From: Deltaproteobacteria bacterium
GTDB taxonomy: Bacteria > Desulfobacterota > UBA8473
Length of the DNA stretch: 7,363 nucleotides
NCBI GenBank assembly: GCA_030623035.1
Contig: JAUXFK010000152.1
Location: forward strand, 1 to 7,363
Direction of reading: 5' to 3'
Shown here: positions 1-7,285 of the stretch, piece by piece
Position numbering within the stretch: the stretch's first letter is position 1
Layout of the letters: every line of letters begins with the position of its first letter
Translations under genes and position numbers: made by a program
Notes under the pieces: model-generated
Database searches by the model: none
What the model was told of the DNA's origin: nothing
The model's input: only the letters and a program-made list of their open reading frames with translations

Positions 1-41
1 ACAGGTGAACAAAGACAGGAAAAGGCGAAAAAAGTAAAATT

Positions 42-1871
42 ATGTGTGGTATTATCGGATATATAGGTAAGAGACAGAGCACACCTATCCTGATAGAGGG
101 TCTAAAGAGACTGGAGTACCGAGGATATGACTCGGCCGGGATCGCTGTTTTTCATAACGGAGAGATTGAGATACGCCGTTGCAAAGGGAAGCTGAGAGAT
201 CTGGAGAGTCTTATAAAAGAGGAGGACCTTAGTGGAAGCGTTGGTATAGGACATACCAGATGGGCAACCCACGGTAAACCCTCTGAAGAAAATGCCCACC
301 CTCATAAGGCCGGAGGGGTTGTGGTTGTACATAATGGGATAATAGAGAATTACCTCGATTTAAAGGTTATGCTGATGAAAGAAGGGCACACCTTTAAATC
401 TGAGACAGATACTGAAGTCATATCACATCTTATAGAAAGATTTATTGAAAAGGAAGATGAAATAGAGTCGGCGGTGAGGAAGGCTCTTAAAGAACTTAGG
501 GGGTCCTATGCATTAGCGATAATCTATGAAAAAGAGCCGGGGAAGCTAATCGCAGCAAGGAAAGAAAGCCCGTTAATTATAGGTTTAGGAGAGGAAGAGT
601 TCTTTTTGGCATCGGATATTCCTGCGATTCTGAGTCATACGAGAAGAGTCGTATTTTTGGGAGACAACGAGATAGCAGTATTTTCAGACAAAAAAATGAA
701 GATCGTTTCTCAAGATGAAAAGGAGGTTATTCGAGAGCCAAAGGATATCCAATGGAATCCCGTTATGGCGGAGAAAGGGGGCTATAAGCACTTTATGCTT
801 AAAGAGATATTTGAGCAACCCCGGTCAATAACGGATACCATAAGAGGCAGGATATTTCAAAGTGAGGGGAAAATTTTTCTGGATGAGTTAAATATCCCCC
901 AGAAAGATTTATCTAAAATAAAACGTATAATGATGATTGCTTGTGGTACATCTTTTTATGCTTCCCTTGTAGGGAAGTTTTTGTTTGAAGAGTTTTGTCG
1001 GATTCCTGTGGAAGTAGACCTGGGATCAGAGTTTCGTTATAGGGACCCGATTATCGGTAAAGATAACCTGTCGATCTTTATCTCGCAATCAGGAGAGACA
1101 GCAGATACATTGGCAGCACTGAAAGAGGCCAAAGGGAAAGGCAGTAGAGTCCTCTCTATCTGTAATGTGCTGGAGAGCAGTATCGCTCGCGAATCGGATG
1201 GGACATTGTATACCCATGCAGGGCCGGAGATCGGTGTGGCATCGACCAAGGCATTTACAACGCAACTCGCCGCTCTTTATATCCTTGCTTTGTATATGGC
1301 TGTCGAAACAAGCAAAATGAACCCCCAAAAAGTCAGAAATATATTAGAAGAGCTTATAAAGATTCCTCATATGGTAGCAGAAATACTAAATCAAGAAGAA
1401 AAGATAGAGAGAATCGCTAAAAAGTATTTTAAGTCGCAGAATTTTTTATTCCTGGGCAGGGGCATAAATTATCCTATTGCCCTGGAAGGAGCATTAAAAT
1501 TGAAGGAGATATCATACATTCATGCCGAGGGTTACCCTGCAGGTGAAATGAAGCATGGACCGATTGCCCTGATCGACAACGAGATGCCGGTTGTTGTTTT
1601 GGTATCAGAGGGCATTACTTATGAAAAGGTTTTAAGCAATGTAGAAGAAGTAAAAGCAAGACGAGGGGCAGTAATAGCGATCGCCAATACATCTCATAAA
1701 GATATTGAGAAGAGGGTTGATGATATCTTCCTTATTCCCAGAACACTGCCATTGTTAAACCCAATTTTATTTACAATTCCACTTCAGCTTTTTGCATACC
1801 ATATTGCGGTGCTGAGGGGGACGGATGTGGATCAGCCAAGAAACCTGGCAAAGAGTGTAACAGTAGAGTAA
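42..1871 (+). CDS. glmS: Glutamine--fructose-6-phosphate aminotransferase (isomerizing), GlmS
   Basis: Cytosolic enzyme that makes glucosamine-6-phosphate from fructose-6-phosphate and glutamine, the first committed step toward UDP-GlcNAc for peptidoglycan and LPS. The 609-residue length equals that of the E. coli enzyme. It starts MCGIIGYIG, so removal of Met exposes the nucleophilic Cys2 of a class II glutamine amidotransferase domain (about residues 2-220); R74, N98, G99 and D123 match glutamine-site residues. Two SIS sugar-isomerase domains follow: CGTS at 301-304, SQSGET at 349-354 and STKAFTTQ at 401-408 in the first, and LEGALKLKEISYIHAEG plus MKHGP (H505) in the second. The C-terminal tail DQPRNLAKSVTVE contains K604, the Schiff-base lysine of the family. 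The start is fixed by the MCG motif although no well-spaced Shine-Dalgarno is seen; AGGA/AAGG at 17-25 is about 16 nt away. Only 41 nt of leader is present, so a glmS ribozyme cannot be assessed. Identity is secure. Confidence 0.98.
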   Translation: MCGIIGYIGKRQSTPILIEGLKRLEYRGYDSAGIAVFHNGEIEIRRCKGKLRDLESLIKEEDLSGSVGIGHTRWATHGKPSEENAHPHKAGGVVVVHNGIIENYLDLKVMLMKEGHTFKSETDTEVISHLIERFIEKEDEIESAVRKALKELRGSYALAIIYEKEPGKLIAARKESPLIIGLGEEEFFLASDIPAILSHTRRVVFLGDNEIAVFSDKKMKIVSQDEKEVIREPKDIQWNPVMAEKGGYKHFMLKEIFEQPRSITDTIRGRIFQSEGKIFLDELNIPQKDLSKIKRIMMIACGTSFYASLVGKFLFEEFCRIPVEVDLGSEFRYRDPIIGKDNLSIFISQSGETADTLAALKEAKGKGSRVLSICNVLESSIARESDGTLYTHAGPEIGVASTKAFTTQLAALYILALYMAVETSKMNPQKVRNILEELIKIPHMVAEILNQEEKIERIAKKYFKSQNFLFLGRGINYPIALEGALKLKEISYIHAEGYPAGEMKHGPIALIDNEMPVVVLVSEGITYEKVLSNVEEVKARRGAVIAIANTSHKDIEKRVDDIFLIPRTLPLLNPILFTIPLQLFAYHIAVLRGTDVDQPRNLAKSVTVE

Positions 1872-1894
1872 AGCCAGTTGGTTATTTATTAATT

Positions 1895-1920
1895 ATTCGG
1901 ACTATGCATTCGGACTATGC
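1895..1920 (+). repeat. Perfect 13-bp tandem duplication spanning the ClC gene start
   Basis: The unit ATTCGGACTATGC occurs twice back to back, at 1895-1907 and 1908-1920. Each copy contains an ATG (1904 and 1917). Because the unit is 13 bp, the two ATGs are in different frames, and only the second opens the ClC reading frame. The first opens an unrelated 92-codon frame ending at 2182. No Shine-Dalgarno lies upstream of either copy. It looks like a recent slippage or duplication event, or an assembly artefact; the sequence alone cannot say which. Confidence 0.9.
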
Positions 1921-3695
1921 GCGATCTCGATTTAAAATCAATTGGAATTTTGTTTTTTTATACCGTAGTGATAGGTATTCTAACAGGATTGGGTTCCAGC
2001 CTTTTTTTCTATATTCTAAATACAAGCGAGAGTTTTTTTCTCAATTATTTAGGTGGTTATTACCCTCCACTGCCTGGAGGAGAATCAAATGGATCGGCAA
2101 CCTCACAGAATCTTTCTCCGAATTGGATTATCGGGCTAATACCTTGCCTGGGGGGCCTATTGGCAGGGTTGGTAATCTATAAATGGGCACCAGAAGCAGC
2201 AGGGCATGGAACCGATGCTGTTATCGAAGCCTTCCATCGACTAAGAGGGATTATAAGGGCAAGGGTTCCTATAATAAAGGCTATTTCATCTGCCATAACC
2301 ATAGGCTCGGGTGGCTCCGCGGGCAGGGAGGGGCCGGTTGCACAGATAGGGGCCGGTCTTGGGTCATACATGGCTTCTACCTTAAAGCTCTCTGATCGGG
2401 ATAGGAGGTTAATGGTCATTGCTGGAGCAGGAGGAGGGATAGGCAGTATGTTTCGAGCCCCTTTAGGAGGGGCTTTGTTTGCAGTAGAGGTTTTATACAG
2501 AGATGCTGAGTTTGAGTTTGAAGGGATTATGCCAGCGATTATCTCGTCTATTGTTGCCTATTCCGTGTTTTCATCTTTCTTTGGATGGGGAGTTCTTTTT
2601 GACACACCTGTTTACCTATTTAGACACCCTCTAGAACTTTTCTTTTATGCTTTTTTTGGTCTTTTATGTGTCATTTTGGGTGCTTTTTATGTAAGGGTTT
2701 TTTACGGATTGAGAGATAGATTTTTTAAAAAACTCCCTGTATCAAACTATCTGAAACCCGCTATCGGTGGGCTTATGCTAGGGATAGTGGCGATTTACTT
2801 TCCCCAGATTTTAGGAATGGGATATGGTTGGATACAGTTGGCAATATACGGTCAGATGACGATTGGTCTTATGATAATACTTGTTTTTGCAAAAATCTTT
2901 GCAACCTCTTTTACGATAAGCTCAGGGGGAAGTGGTGGGGTATTTGCCCCCTCTTTATTCATTGGGGCGATGTTGGGTGGGGCGTTTGGTCAGGCCTCTC
3001 ATCTGTTATTCCCGAACATTATAAGTCAGCCAACAGCATTTGTGTTGGTAGGCATGGGGGCTTTCTTTGCCGGGGTTGCAAAAGTCCCCATATCGTCTTT
3101 AATTATGGTTTCAGAGATGACGGGTAGTTATGGGTTGTTGGTACCTTTGATGCTATCATCATCTATAGCATATTTGTTTAGTAAAAGATGGAACATATAC
3201 GAAAAACAGGTGTCCGATCGGGTAGACTCACCGGCTCATCTTGGTGACTTTGTCGTTGACATATTAGCAGGGCTAAAGGTTCAGGATGCATTGAACAATA
3301 GAAGGAAGATGGTTTTAATACCTCAGAATATGCCTTTAAAAAAGATACTAACATTCATCACGGAAACTTCAAACTCTTATTTTCCCGTTATTGATGAAAG
3401 CAAGAAGATGGTTGGTATAATTTCGCTCGATGATATAAGGCATATAATGTTTGAAGAAGGTTTGAGCGAACTGGTTAATGCAAAAGACATGGCCACTTTA
3501 GAGGTAATAACAGTAACTCTTGAGGATGATCTGCAAAATGCCCTTAGAAAGTTTACAATAAAGAATATAGAGGAATTACCGGTAGTGGATGTAGAGGATT
3601 CAAAGAAGGTAATCGGCATGTTGACCAGACGAGACGTACTTGTTGCATACAATAACGAGCTACTTAAGAGACCATTGAGATCAGTCTTGAAGTAA
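1917..3695 (+). CDS. ClC-family chloride channel or Cl-/H+ antiporter with C-terminal CBS pair
   Basis: Inner-membrane anion transport protein of 592 residues. The ClC core covers about residues 8-430, with many hydrophobic segments. Family signatures are visible: GHGTD at 96-100 (the GSGIP position of E. coli ClC), GREGP at 136-140 with the gating glutamate E138, FRAPLGGALFAVE at 179-191, GGVFAP at 340-345, and Y428 at the position of the central tyrosine. The E. coli proton-relay Glu203 position reads V192 here, as in ClC channels, so channel versus antiporter is open. Two CBS domains follow (about 455-512 and 523-580), usually nucleotide-binding regulatory modules. It starts 45 nt after glmS and ends 73 nt before gatC. 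The ATG at 1917 lies in the second copy of a 13-bp duplication and lacks a recognisable ribosome binding site. The hydrophobic N terminus starts soon after it, so the start is plausible; a downstream in-frame TTG is less attractive. Confidence 0.95.
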   Translation: MRDLDLKSIGILFFYTVVIGILTGLGSSLFFYILNTSESFFLNYLGGYYPPLPGGESNGSATSQNLSPNWIIGLIPCLGGLLAGLVIYKWAPEAAGHGTDAVIEAFHRLRGIIRARVPIIKAISSAITIGSGGSAGREGPVAQIGAGLGSYMASTLKLSDRDRRLMVIAGAGGGIGSMFRAPLGGALFAVEVLYRDAEFEFEGIMPAIISSIVAYSVFSSFFGWGVLFDTPVYLFRHPLELFFYAFFGLLCVILGAFYVRVFYGLRDRFFKKLPVSNYLKPAIGGLMLGIVAIYFPQILGMGYGWIQLAIYGQMTIGLMIILVFAKIFATSFTISSGGSGGVFAPSLFIGAMLGGAFGQASHLLFPNIISQPTAFVLVGMGAFFAGVAKVPISSLIMVSEMTGSYGLLVPLMLSSSIAYLFSKRWNIYEKQVSDRVDSPAHLGDFVVDILAGLKVQDALNNRRKMVLIPQNMPLKKILTFITETSNSYFPVIDESKKMVGIISLDDIRHIMFEEGLSELVNAKDMATLEVITVTLEDDLQNALRKFTIKNIEELPVVDVEDSKKVIGMLTRRDVLVAYNNELLKRPLRSVLK

Positions 3696-3756
3696 TAAAA
3701 CCGCAGTTCTGAAGACGAACATTCTTTGAGTTATTCTGTCTAGATAAGTGCTGAAT

Positions 3757-3761
3757 AAGGA
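3757..3761 (+). promoter_or_regulatory. Ribosome binding site that sets the gatC start
   Basis: AAGGA lies 7 nt before the ATG at 3769. The frame is also open from an in-frame GTG at 3748, which would add seven residues (MLNKDIA), but nothing like a Shine-Dalgarno precedes that codon. Starting at 3769 gives a protein that begins MKLTRKDVEKVAELARL, the usual GatC beginning, and is 95 residues long. Confidence 0.7.
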
Positions 3762-3768
3762 TATAGCC

Positions 3769-4056
3769 ATGAAACTGACAAGAAAAGATGTAGAGAAGGT
3801 GGCAGAATTGGCCAGACTAGAATTCAGTGAGGAAGAAAAGATAATGTTTGCCGGTCAACTGAACACTATACTCGGCTATTTTGACAAGCTAAAAGAACTC
3901 GATACCTCAGCGGTTGAAACCACAACCCACGCCAGTGCAATAAGCAATGTGTTGAGGGAAGATAAGGCCGGGCCGTCTATTTCTAGTGAGGAGTCATTAT
4001 CAAATGCTCCGGATAAAAAGGGTGATTGTTTTCGAGTTCCTATAGTTATAGAGTAA
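3769..4056 (+). CDS. gatC: Asp-tRNA(Asn)/Glu-tRNA(Gln) amidotransferase subunit C
   Basis: Small subunit of the GatCAB amidotransferase, which converts mischarged Asp-tRNA(Asn) and/or Glu-tRNA(Gln) to the amide forms in the cytosol. GatC wraps around the GatA-GatB interface and stabilises the complex. The 95 residues match the usual family length. Typical features are the N-terminal helix TRKDVEKVAELARLEFSEEE, the helix with FAGQLNTILGYFDKLKELDT, the THA segment followed by NVLREDK, and the ending DCFRVPIVIE, close to the family's 'FRVPKVIE' tail. The ATG at 3769 is preferred over a GTG 21 nt upstream because of an AAGGA ribosome site and the family start. gatA follows after 16 nt, so the two are almost certainly co-transcribed. 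Confidence 0.95.
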   Translation: MKLTRKDVEKVAELARLEFSEEEKIMFAGQLNTILGYFDKLKELDTSAVETTTHASAISNVLREDKAGPSISSEESLSNAPDKKGDCFRVPIVIE

Positions 4057-4072
4057 TTTAGGAAATGGAGAT

Positions 4073-5548
4073 ATGGAGTTATATAGCTATACTTTACATG
4101 AATTACAAGAGATGTTAAGAAAGGGAGAGGTTACTTCAAAAGATATTACAATGTCCGTATTCAAAAGGATAAAAGAGGTAGAAGGCTGTATTGGGGCCTT
4201 TATCACGTTGATGAAAGAACGTGCTTTAGAACAGGCGGATATGGCAGATATAAGGATCCGAAAAGGAGAGATCGATAGTTTGACAGGTATTCCTATAGCG
4301 ATAAAGGACAATATGTGTATTCAGGGAGTAAGGACTACCTGTGGCTCAAAGATACTTGAGAATTACGTGCCACCGTATGATGGAACCGTAATCAAAAGGT
4401 TGAAGGAACAATCACCGGTTTTTGTGGGCAAGACAAATATGGATGAGTTTGCTATGGGCTCATCTACTGAGGCATCTTACTTTGGTATAACCCATAACCC
4501 CTGGGATAGAGAGAGAGTGCCCGGTGGCTCCAGCGGTGGTTCTGCAAGTGCGGTTTGTGCTGATGAGTGCATTGCTGCTCTGGGGTCTGATACTGGAGGA
4601 TCAATTAGACAGCCTGCAGCATGCTGCGGCATTGTTGGTTTAAAGCCAACATATGGAAGGGTATCCCGTTTTGGGCTTGTCGCTTTTGCATCTTCGCTGG
4701 ACCAGATCGGTCCAATGACAAAGGATGTAAAGGATTGCGCAATACTTTTAAGTGTCATAAGCGGTTATGACAGCCTCGATTCAACATCTGTCAATAGTAA
4801 AGCGGTTGACTATGAAAGAGCCCTTAAGGGCGATATAAAAGACATAAAGATAGGCATCCCCAAGGAATATTTTGAAAAGGGAGGGATTGATAGATGTGTA
4901 GAGCGATCCATATTTAATGCAAAAAGTGAGTTGGAGAGATTAGGGGCAACCTTTGTTGAGGTATCATTGCCACATAGTGAGTTTGCAATAGCAACCTATT
5001 ACCTGATTGCTCCGGCAGAGGCAAGCTCAAACCTGGCCCGTTATGATGGCGTAAAATATGGATACAGGTCTTCAAAAGCAAAGAAATTAAAGGGTATGTA
5101 TACACGAACCAGGTCCGAGGGGTTTGGGCAAGAGGTGAAGCGAAGGATCATGCTTGGCACCTATGCACTTTCTGCAGGTTATTATGATGCATATTATAAA
5201 AAGGCATCTCAGGTAAGGACACTCATAAAAAGAGACTTTGATTATGCCTTTAGAGAATGCGACCTACTGCTTACCCCCACGATTCCAAATCCTGCCTTTA
5301 AGATTGGAGAGAAGATAGACGATCCATTACAGATGTATCTTTTTGATGTATTTACTGTTCCGGCAAATCTCACCGGGATTCCTGCGATTTCTGTCCCATG
5401 TGGTTTTAGTAAAGAAGGTCTACCTATTGGATTACAGCTTTTGGCAAGGCATTTTGAAGAAGAAATGCTTTTAAAGGTGGCCTATGCCTTTGAACAACAC
5501 ACCTCTTTTCATTTAAAAAAACCGATTATTAAGAAAGAAGAGAGTTGA
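4073..5548 (+). CDS. gatA: Asp-tRNA(Asn)/Glu-tRNA(Gln) amidotransferase subunit A (glutaminase)
   Basis: Amidase-signature subunit of GatCAB: it hydrolyses glutamine and releases ammonia that is channelled to GatB for amidation of Asp- or Glu-tRNA. At 491 residues it is full length for the family. The Ser-cisSer-Lys triad is complete: K78 in GIPIAIKDN, S153 in PGGSSGGSA and S177 in GSDTGGSIRQPA, with the same spacing as in characterised GatA proteins. Other typical stretches are VGKTNMDEFAMGSSTE, GLKPTYGRVSRFGLVAFASSLDQIGP and the C-terminal LTGIPAISVPCGF. AGGA at 4060-4063 lies 9 nt before the ATG, a usable ribosome site. gatB does not follow: the next gene is convergent and its stop codon lies 15 nt beyond the gatA stop. 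Presence of GatCA implies indirect aminoacylation for Asn and/or Gln. Confidence 0.98.
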   Translation: MELYSYTLHELQEMLRKGEVTSKDITMSVFKRIKEVEGCIGAFITLMKERALEQADMADIRIRKGEIDSLTGIPIAIKDNMCIQGVRTTCGSKILENYVPPYDGTVIKRLKEQSPVFVGKTNMDEFAMGSSTEASYFGITHNPWDRERVPGGSSGGSASAVCADECIAALGSDTGGSIRQPAACCGIVGLKPTYGRVSRFGLVAFASSLDQIGPMTKDVKDCAILLSVISGYDSLDSTSVNSKAVDYERALKGDIKDIKIGIPKEYFEKGGIDRCVERSIFNAKSELERLGATFVEVSLPHSEFAIATYYLIAPAEASSNLARYDGVKYGYRSSKAKKLKGMYTRTRSEGFGQEVKRRIMLGTYALSAGYYDAYYKKASQVRTLIKRDFDYAFRECDLLLTPTIPNPAFKIGEKIDDPLQMYLFDVFTVPANLTGIPAISVPCGFSKEGLPIGLQLLARHFEEEMLLKVAYAFEQHTSFHLKKPIIKKEES

Positions 5549-5563
5549 GAATTTTATTGAGGG

Positions 5564-6268
5564 TTATAAATTGTAACTCTCTCCTGGTTTCAGGACAATT
5601 ACATTTACACTGGGCACCTCTTTTTTTGCCAGTTTTACGAACCCAATCGCATCTTGTTCCAGTATGGGGAATGTTTTGTAGTGCATTGGGATAACTTTTT
5701 TAGAACCGAGAAGCTTCACAGCCTCAACTGCCTGTATTGGATCCATAGTAAAGCAGCTCCCTATAGGGAGTAAAGCGAGATCAATATTATAGATATTACC
5801 CAATGTCCTCATGCTCTCAAAGATGCCGGTATCCCCGGCGTGGTAGAGCGTCTTTCCATCTTCTAATCTGATGATATACCCACTGGGTGCACCTGTTTCA
5901 GATGAGTGAAAGGCCTGGGTCATGGTAATAGTGATGCCGTCTATGGTTGTACTCCCACCGATGTTCATACCAATGCCGTTATGAACAACATTCTCCTCGG
6001 GTAATGCAAGATCGGTTTTTAGCCTTCCAACCGTCTCCGGTTGTCCTATCAGAGTTGCCCCGGTTTTTTTAGATATGTCCGCAGCATCTGCGCAGTGGTC
6101 GAAATGGTCGTGAGTAACCAGGACAATGTCAGCCTTGACCACATCGTCAATTGTAATCGGGCATAATGGATTGCCGGTTATCCAGGGATCGATGAGCAGC
6201 TCCTTATTTTTCGAAGTATTAATGGAAAAGAAAGCATGACCTAGCCATTTTATAGTATTATCAGTCAT
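5564..6268 (-). CDS. UPF0173 metal-dependent hydrolase (metallo-beta-lactamase fold)
   Basis: Cytosolic metallo-beta-lactamase-fold hydrolase of 234 residues, in the UPF0173 (YtkL/TM1162-like) group, whose physiological substrate is not established. The metal site is complete: the THDHFDH motif (H53, H55, D57, H58), H121 in AFHSSE, D146 in YHAGDTG and H196 in PMHYKTFP. Other family hallmarks are WLGHAFFSI near the start, LLIDPWITGNP, GMNIGGS, LALLPIGSCFTMDP and ILEQD. The start is the ATG at 6268 because GAAGGAGG lies 7 nt upstream and the protein then begins like its relatives. An in-frame GTG at 6310 would add 14 polar residues and overlap the upstream gene. It lies 28 nt downstream of the HesA/MoeB-like gene and is probably co-transcribed with it. 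No lipoprotein or secretion signal is seen. Confidence 0.93.
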   Translation of the reverse strand: MTDNTIKWLGHAFFSINTSKNKELLIDPWITGNPLCPITIDDVVKADIVLVTHDHFDHCADAADISKKTGATLIGQPETVGRLKTDLALPEENVVHNGIGMNIGGSTTIDGITITMTQAFHSSETGAPSGYIIRLEDGKTLYHAGDTGIFESMRTLGNIYNIDLALLPIGSCFTMDPIQAVEAVKLLGSKKVIPMHYKTFPILEQDAIGFVKLAKKEVPSVNVIVLKPGESYNL

Positions 6269-6275
6269 CTTTATA

Positions 6276-6283
6276 CCTCCTTC
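6276..6283 (-). promoter_or_regulatory. Strong Shine-Dalgarno of the UPF0173 gene
   Basis: On the minus strand this reads GAAGGAGG, with a 7-nt spacer to the ATG at 6268. It is the best ribosome site in the window and decides the start against the in-frame GTG at 6310. It sits in the 28-nt gap after the stop codon of the upstream gene, which suggests that the UPF0173 gene initiates independently rather than by tight translational coupling. Confidence 0.85.
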
Positions 6284-6296
6284 TATTTGTTTTCCT

Positions 6297-7163
6297 TCAT
6301 TTCTTCTCACCTAAGAATATGGTTTCAACTTTTCCTCCCTGTCCATCAATACATAGGAGTCTGTTTCGCAGTAGCTTCCCCTCCCCAAGAATGATTTTAA
6401 TCGCTTCTTGAACTTGCCAGGATGCTATCATTGCAGGGGTGGTACTGAGGGTGCCAAGCTCGGTTTCGATCCCGGAACCGGGAGAGTTGTCTGGAAAGCC
6501 GTAGATACCTTCTAACCCTTTATCTTTCGGAAATATAGTTAAGACCTGTCCAAATAACCCTGCAACTGCACCATGAATCAACGGGATACCGATCTTTTTT
6601 GTGGCATTTTCCAGGTGTAAACGTGAAGGTATGTTATCAAGGGCGTCGATTGCAAGATCCGCATCTTTTATAATATCAAAAACATTGTCTTCTTTTATGG
6701 GTGTAGAATATGCGGTTACATCTATCCCCCGATTTATACTCTTTATTCTTTTAACCGCAACTTCCGTCTTAGAAAAGCCCAAGTTATTCTCATGACAGAG
6801 GATTTGTCTGTTTAGATTGCTCTCTTCAAAGACATCACCATCAACGATCACCATTTGACCGATTCCCGCCCTGGCCAGGAGTTCTATAATCATACCTCCC
6901 AGTCCGCCAAGGCCGATTATCGCCACCTTTGATTTTAATAATTTAACCTGTCCCAAAAGACCTATGGAACCTATGTTTCGTTGATAACGCTGAGGCAAAA
7001 TCCCATTTTCTAAAGCAAAGATTTCAGCCTCTTTAATCTTAAAGTTGTATTTTTCGGCAAAGTTTTTTAGGGATAACAGAGAGATCTTTGTGTGCTCTTT
7101 GCCATCAGGGGTTTTGATAACCTCGGCTAAATTTTTTAGTTCGTCTATTGTTTTATTTTTCAT
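6297..7163 (-). CDS. HesA/MoeB/ThiF-family adenylyltransferase (E1-like), cysteine-poor
   Basis: Cytosolic E1-like protein of 288 residues. Family members adenylate the C terminus of a ubiquitin-like sulfur carrier (MoaD, ThiS) for molybdopterin or thiamin synthesis. Visible: RYQRN with R62, the Rossmann ATP loop GLGGLG (84-89), VDGDVFEESNLNRQ (D108, N116, R119), K132 in GFSKTEVA, and D176 in DALDN, matching the ATP-site residues of MoeB. Residues 1-57 form an extra N-terminal region ahead of the usual start of the fold. The only cysteines are C123 and C271. The MoeB zinc pairs and the Cys of the 'TCxxAGV' segment are absent (that region reads ETELGTLSTTPAM), so it is neither canonical MoeB nor ThiF. 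No carrier-protein gene is in the window. The ATG at 7163 has only a very close AAGG upstream, but no better in-frame start is seen. Its partner and pathway remain unknown. Confidence 0.85.
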   Translation of the reverse strand: MKNKTIDELKNLAEVIKTPDGKEHTKISLLSLKNFAEKYNFKIKEAEIFALENGILPQRYQRNIGSIGLLGQVKLLKSKVAIIGLGGLGGMIIELLARAGIGQMVIVDGDVFEESNLNRQILCHENNLGFSKTEVAVKRIKSINRGIDVTAYSTPIKEDNVFDIIKDADLAIDALDNIPSRLHLENATKKIGIPLIHGAVAGLFGQVLTIFPKDKGLEGIYGFPDNSPGSGIETELGTLSTTPAMIASWQVQEAIKIILGEGKLLRNRLLCIDGQGGKVETIFLGEKK

Positions 7164-7285
7164 GCCTTCGAAACATACTTTAATCGTAACAGTTTAGCTT
7201 TTTGAAATTTTAGTGTCCCTCTCGGGGATGGTTGAAACCCCTCGCGTTTAGGCGAAGCAAGTTTTACGTTGTCGCCAGGCGACTT
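7164..7285. other. Intergenic region upstream of the HesA/MoeB-like gene, with short palindrome
   Basis: No convincing gene is seen here. The clearest structure is GTCGCCAGGCGAC at 7271-7283, two perfect 6-bp arms around a single A. CAAG at 7258-7261 and CTTG at 7283-7286 could extend base pairing around it. The promoter of the minus-strand operon should lie in or beyond this stretch, but I could not find a persuasive -35/-10 pair. The minus-strand open frame across it (7360 down to 7160) starts inside the adjacent repeat and reads like translated repeat sequence. Confidence 0.5.

Noticed and set aside
1..41. glmS ribozyme or other leader element
   Set aside because: Only 41 nt of leader are present, which is too short to contain or judge the ribozyme.
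1037..1328. Antisense open frames inside glmS (and similar ones inside the ClC gene, gatA and the HesA-like gene)
   Set aside because: They are antisense shadows of strongly supported genes and show no independent protein features.
1904..2182. Plus-strand open frame of 92 codons starting at the first ATG of the 13-bp duplication
   Set aside because: It overlaps the well-supported ClC gene in another frame, has no ribosome site, and shows no recognisable domain. It matters only as a possible competing start.
3696..3768. Promoter before gatC (TTGAGT at 3726, TAGATA at 3741)
   Set aside because: The spacing of 9 nt is far too short for a sigma-70 type promoter, and no better pair was found.
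5539..5582. Possible bidirectional terminator between convergent gatA and the UPF0173 gene
   Set aside because: AGAGAGTT (5539-5546) and AACTCTCT (5575-5582) can pair, but the loop is 28 nt, the stem is only half GC, and no U tract follows directly on either strand.
6269..6310. Upstream GTG start adding 14 residues to the UPF0173 protein
   Set aside because: The perfect GAAGGAGG site at 6276-6283 and the family-like N terminus favour the ATG at 6268.
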